The notes beneath the pieces were generated by a model. It searched no databases and was not told the origin of the DNA. It saw only the letters and a list, made by a program, of their open reading frames with translations. Below, in pieces: positions 6,221 through 6,274 of a stretch of 6,274 nt of DNA (position 1 is the stretch's first letter; every line of letters begins with the position of its first letter). The position numbers were made by a program, and so were the translations under genes. Origin of the DNA: an uncultured Bacteroides sp. (GTDB lineage: Bacteria > Bacteroidota > Bacteroidia > Bacteroidales > Bacteroidaceae); assembly GCA_900557355.1 (NCBI GenBank), contig USSR01000421.1, positions 1 through 6,274 of the forward strand, in the 5' to 3' direction.

Positions 6221-6274
6221 ATGAACATTAAACCATTGGCAGACAGAGTGCTGATACTCCCTGCACCTGCAGAA
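6221..6274 (+). CDS. groES: co-chaperonin GroES (3' partial)
   Basis: Only the first 18 codons are in the window, reading MNIKPLADRVLILPAPAE. This matches the conserved GroES N-terminus (I/L-K/R-P-L-x-D-R-V-L/V-I/V), the strand that begins the Hsp10 beta-barrel. GroES caps the GroEL chamber during ATP-dependent protein folding in the cytoplasm; the family is about 90-100 residues and groEL normally follows directly, here beyond the window edge. ATG 6221 is preceded by an A-rich leader (AAAAAACAAAAGAACT), a common Bacteroidetes translation-start context without a Shine-Dalgarno sequence. The gene is divergent from the transporter gene. Its upstream region contains a sigma-54-like element and a palindrome rather than a CIRCE operator. 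Confidence 0.92.
   Translation, partial: MNIKPLADRVLILPAPAE

Overview
The window looks like ordinary chromosomal sequence from a gut Bacteroides or a close relative in the Bacteroidales. Three things point there. Several genes are preceded by the Bacteroidetes-type -7 promoter element TAnnTTTG, with no clear Shine-Dalgarno sequences. The protein set (GH29 fucosidase, secreted transglutaminase-like protein, BASS-family transporter) fits a gut Bacteroides. The 454-residue HisRS and the first residues of GroES also look typical of that group. The assignment comes from recognition, not from a database search.

Layout, left to right. Bases 1-1020 are the 3' part of a GH29 alpha-L-fucosidase gene, closed by a strong intrinsic terminator (1050-1090). 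Bases 1156-1848 encode a membrane-bound YugP-type zinc metallopeptidase. It converges on a minus-strand gene (1935-3140) for an exported protein with a TPR-like helical region and a transglutaminase-like Cys-His-Asp domain. The two share an unusual three-armed bidirectional terminator (1871-1937). A 232-bp divergent spacer leads to hisS (3373-4737), which has a good -7 box just upstream. After hisS comes a short spacer with two hairpin-type palindromes and a perfect -7 element, then a 55-codon gene for a single-pass membrane protein (4815-4982). A degenerate 22-bp tandem repeat (5019-5096) fills the space before a minus-strand BASS/SBF family transporter gene (5123-5974), whose sodium-site residues are intact. 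The divergent spacer 5975-6220 holds the transporter's -7 box and, facing right, a palindrome and a sigma-54-like -24 element ahead of groES. The window cuts groES off after 18 codons.

The genes do not form one pathway; they are mostly single-gene units, each with its own promoter and terminator. Fucosidase (glycan foraging) and the BASS transporter fit gut life. HisS and GroES are housekeeping functions. I found no CRISPR array, phage module, insertion sequence, tRNA or rRNA. The most notable signals are non-coding: the three-armed terminator, the mirrored promoter element before the small membrane gene, the 22-bp repeat and the sigma-54-like groES promoter. I see no convincing evidence of a new multi-gene system.
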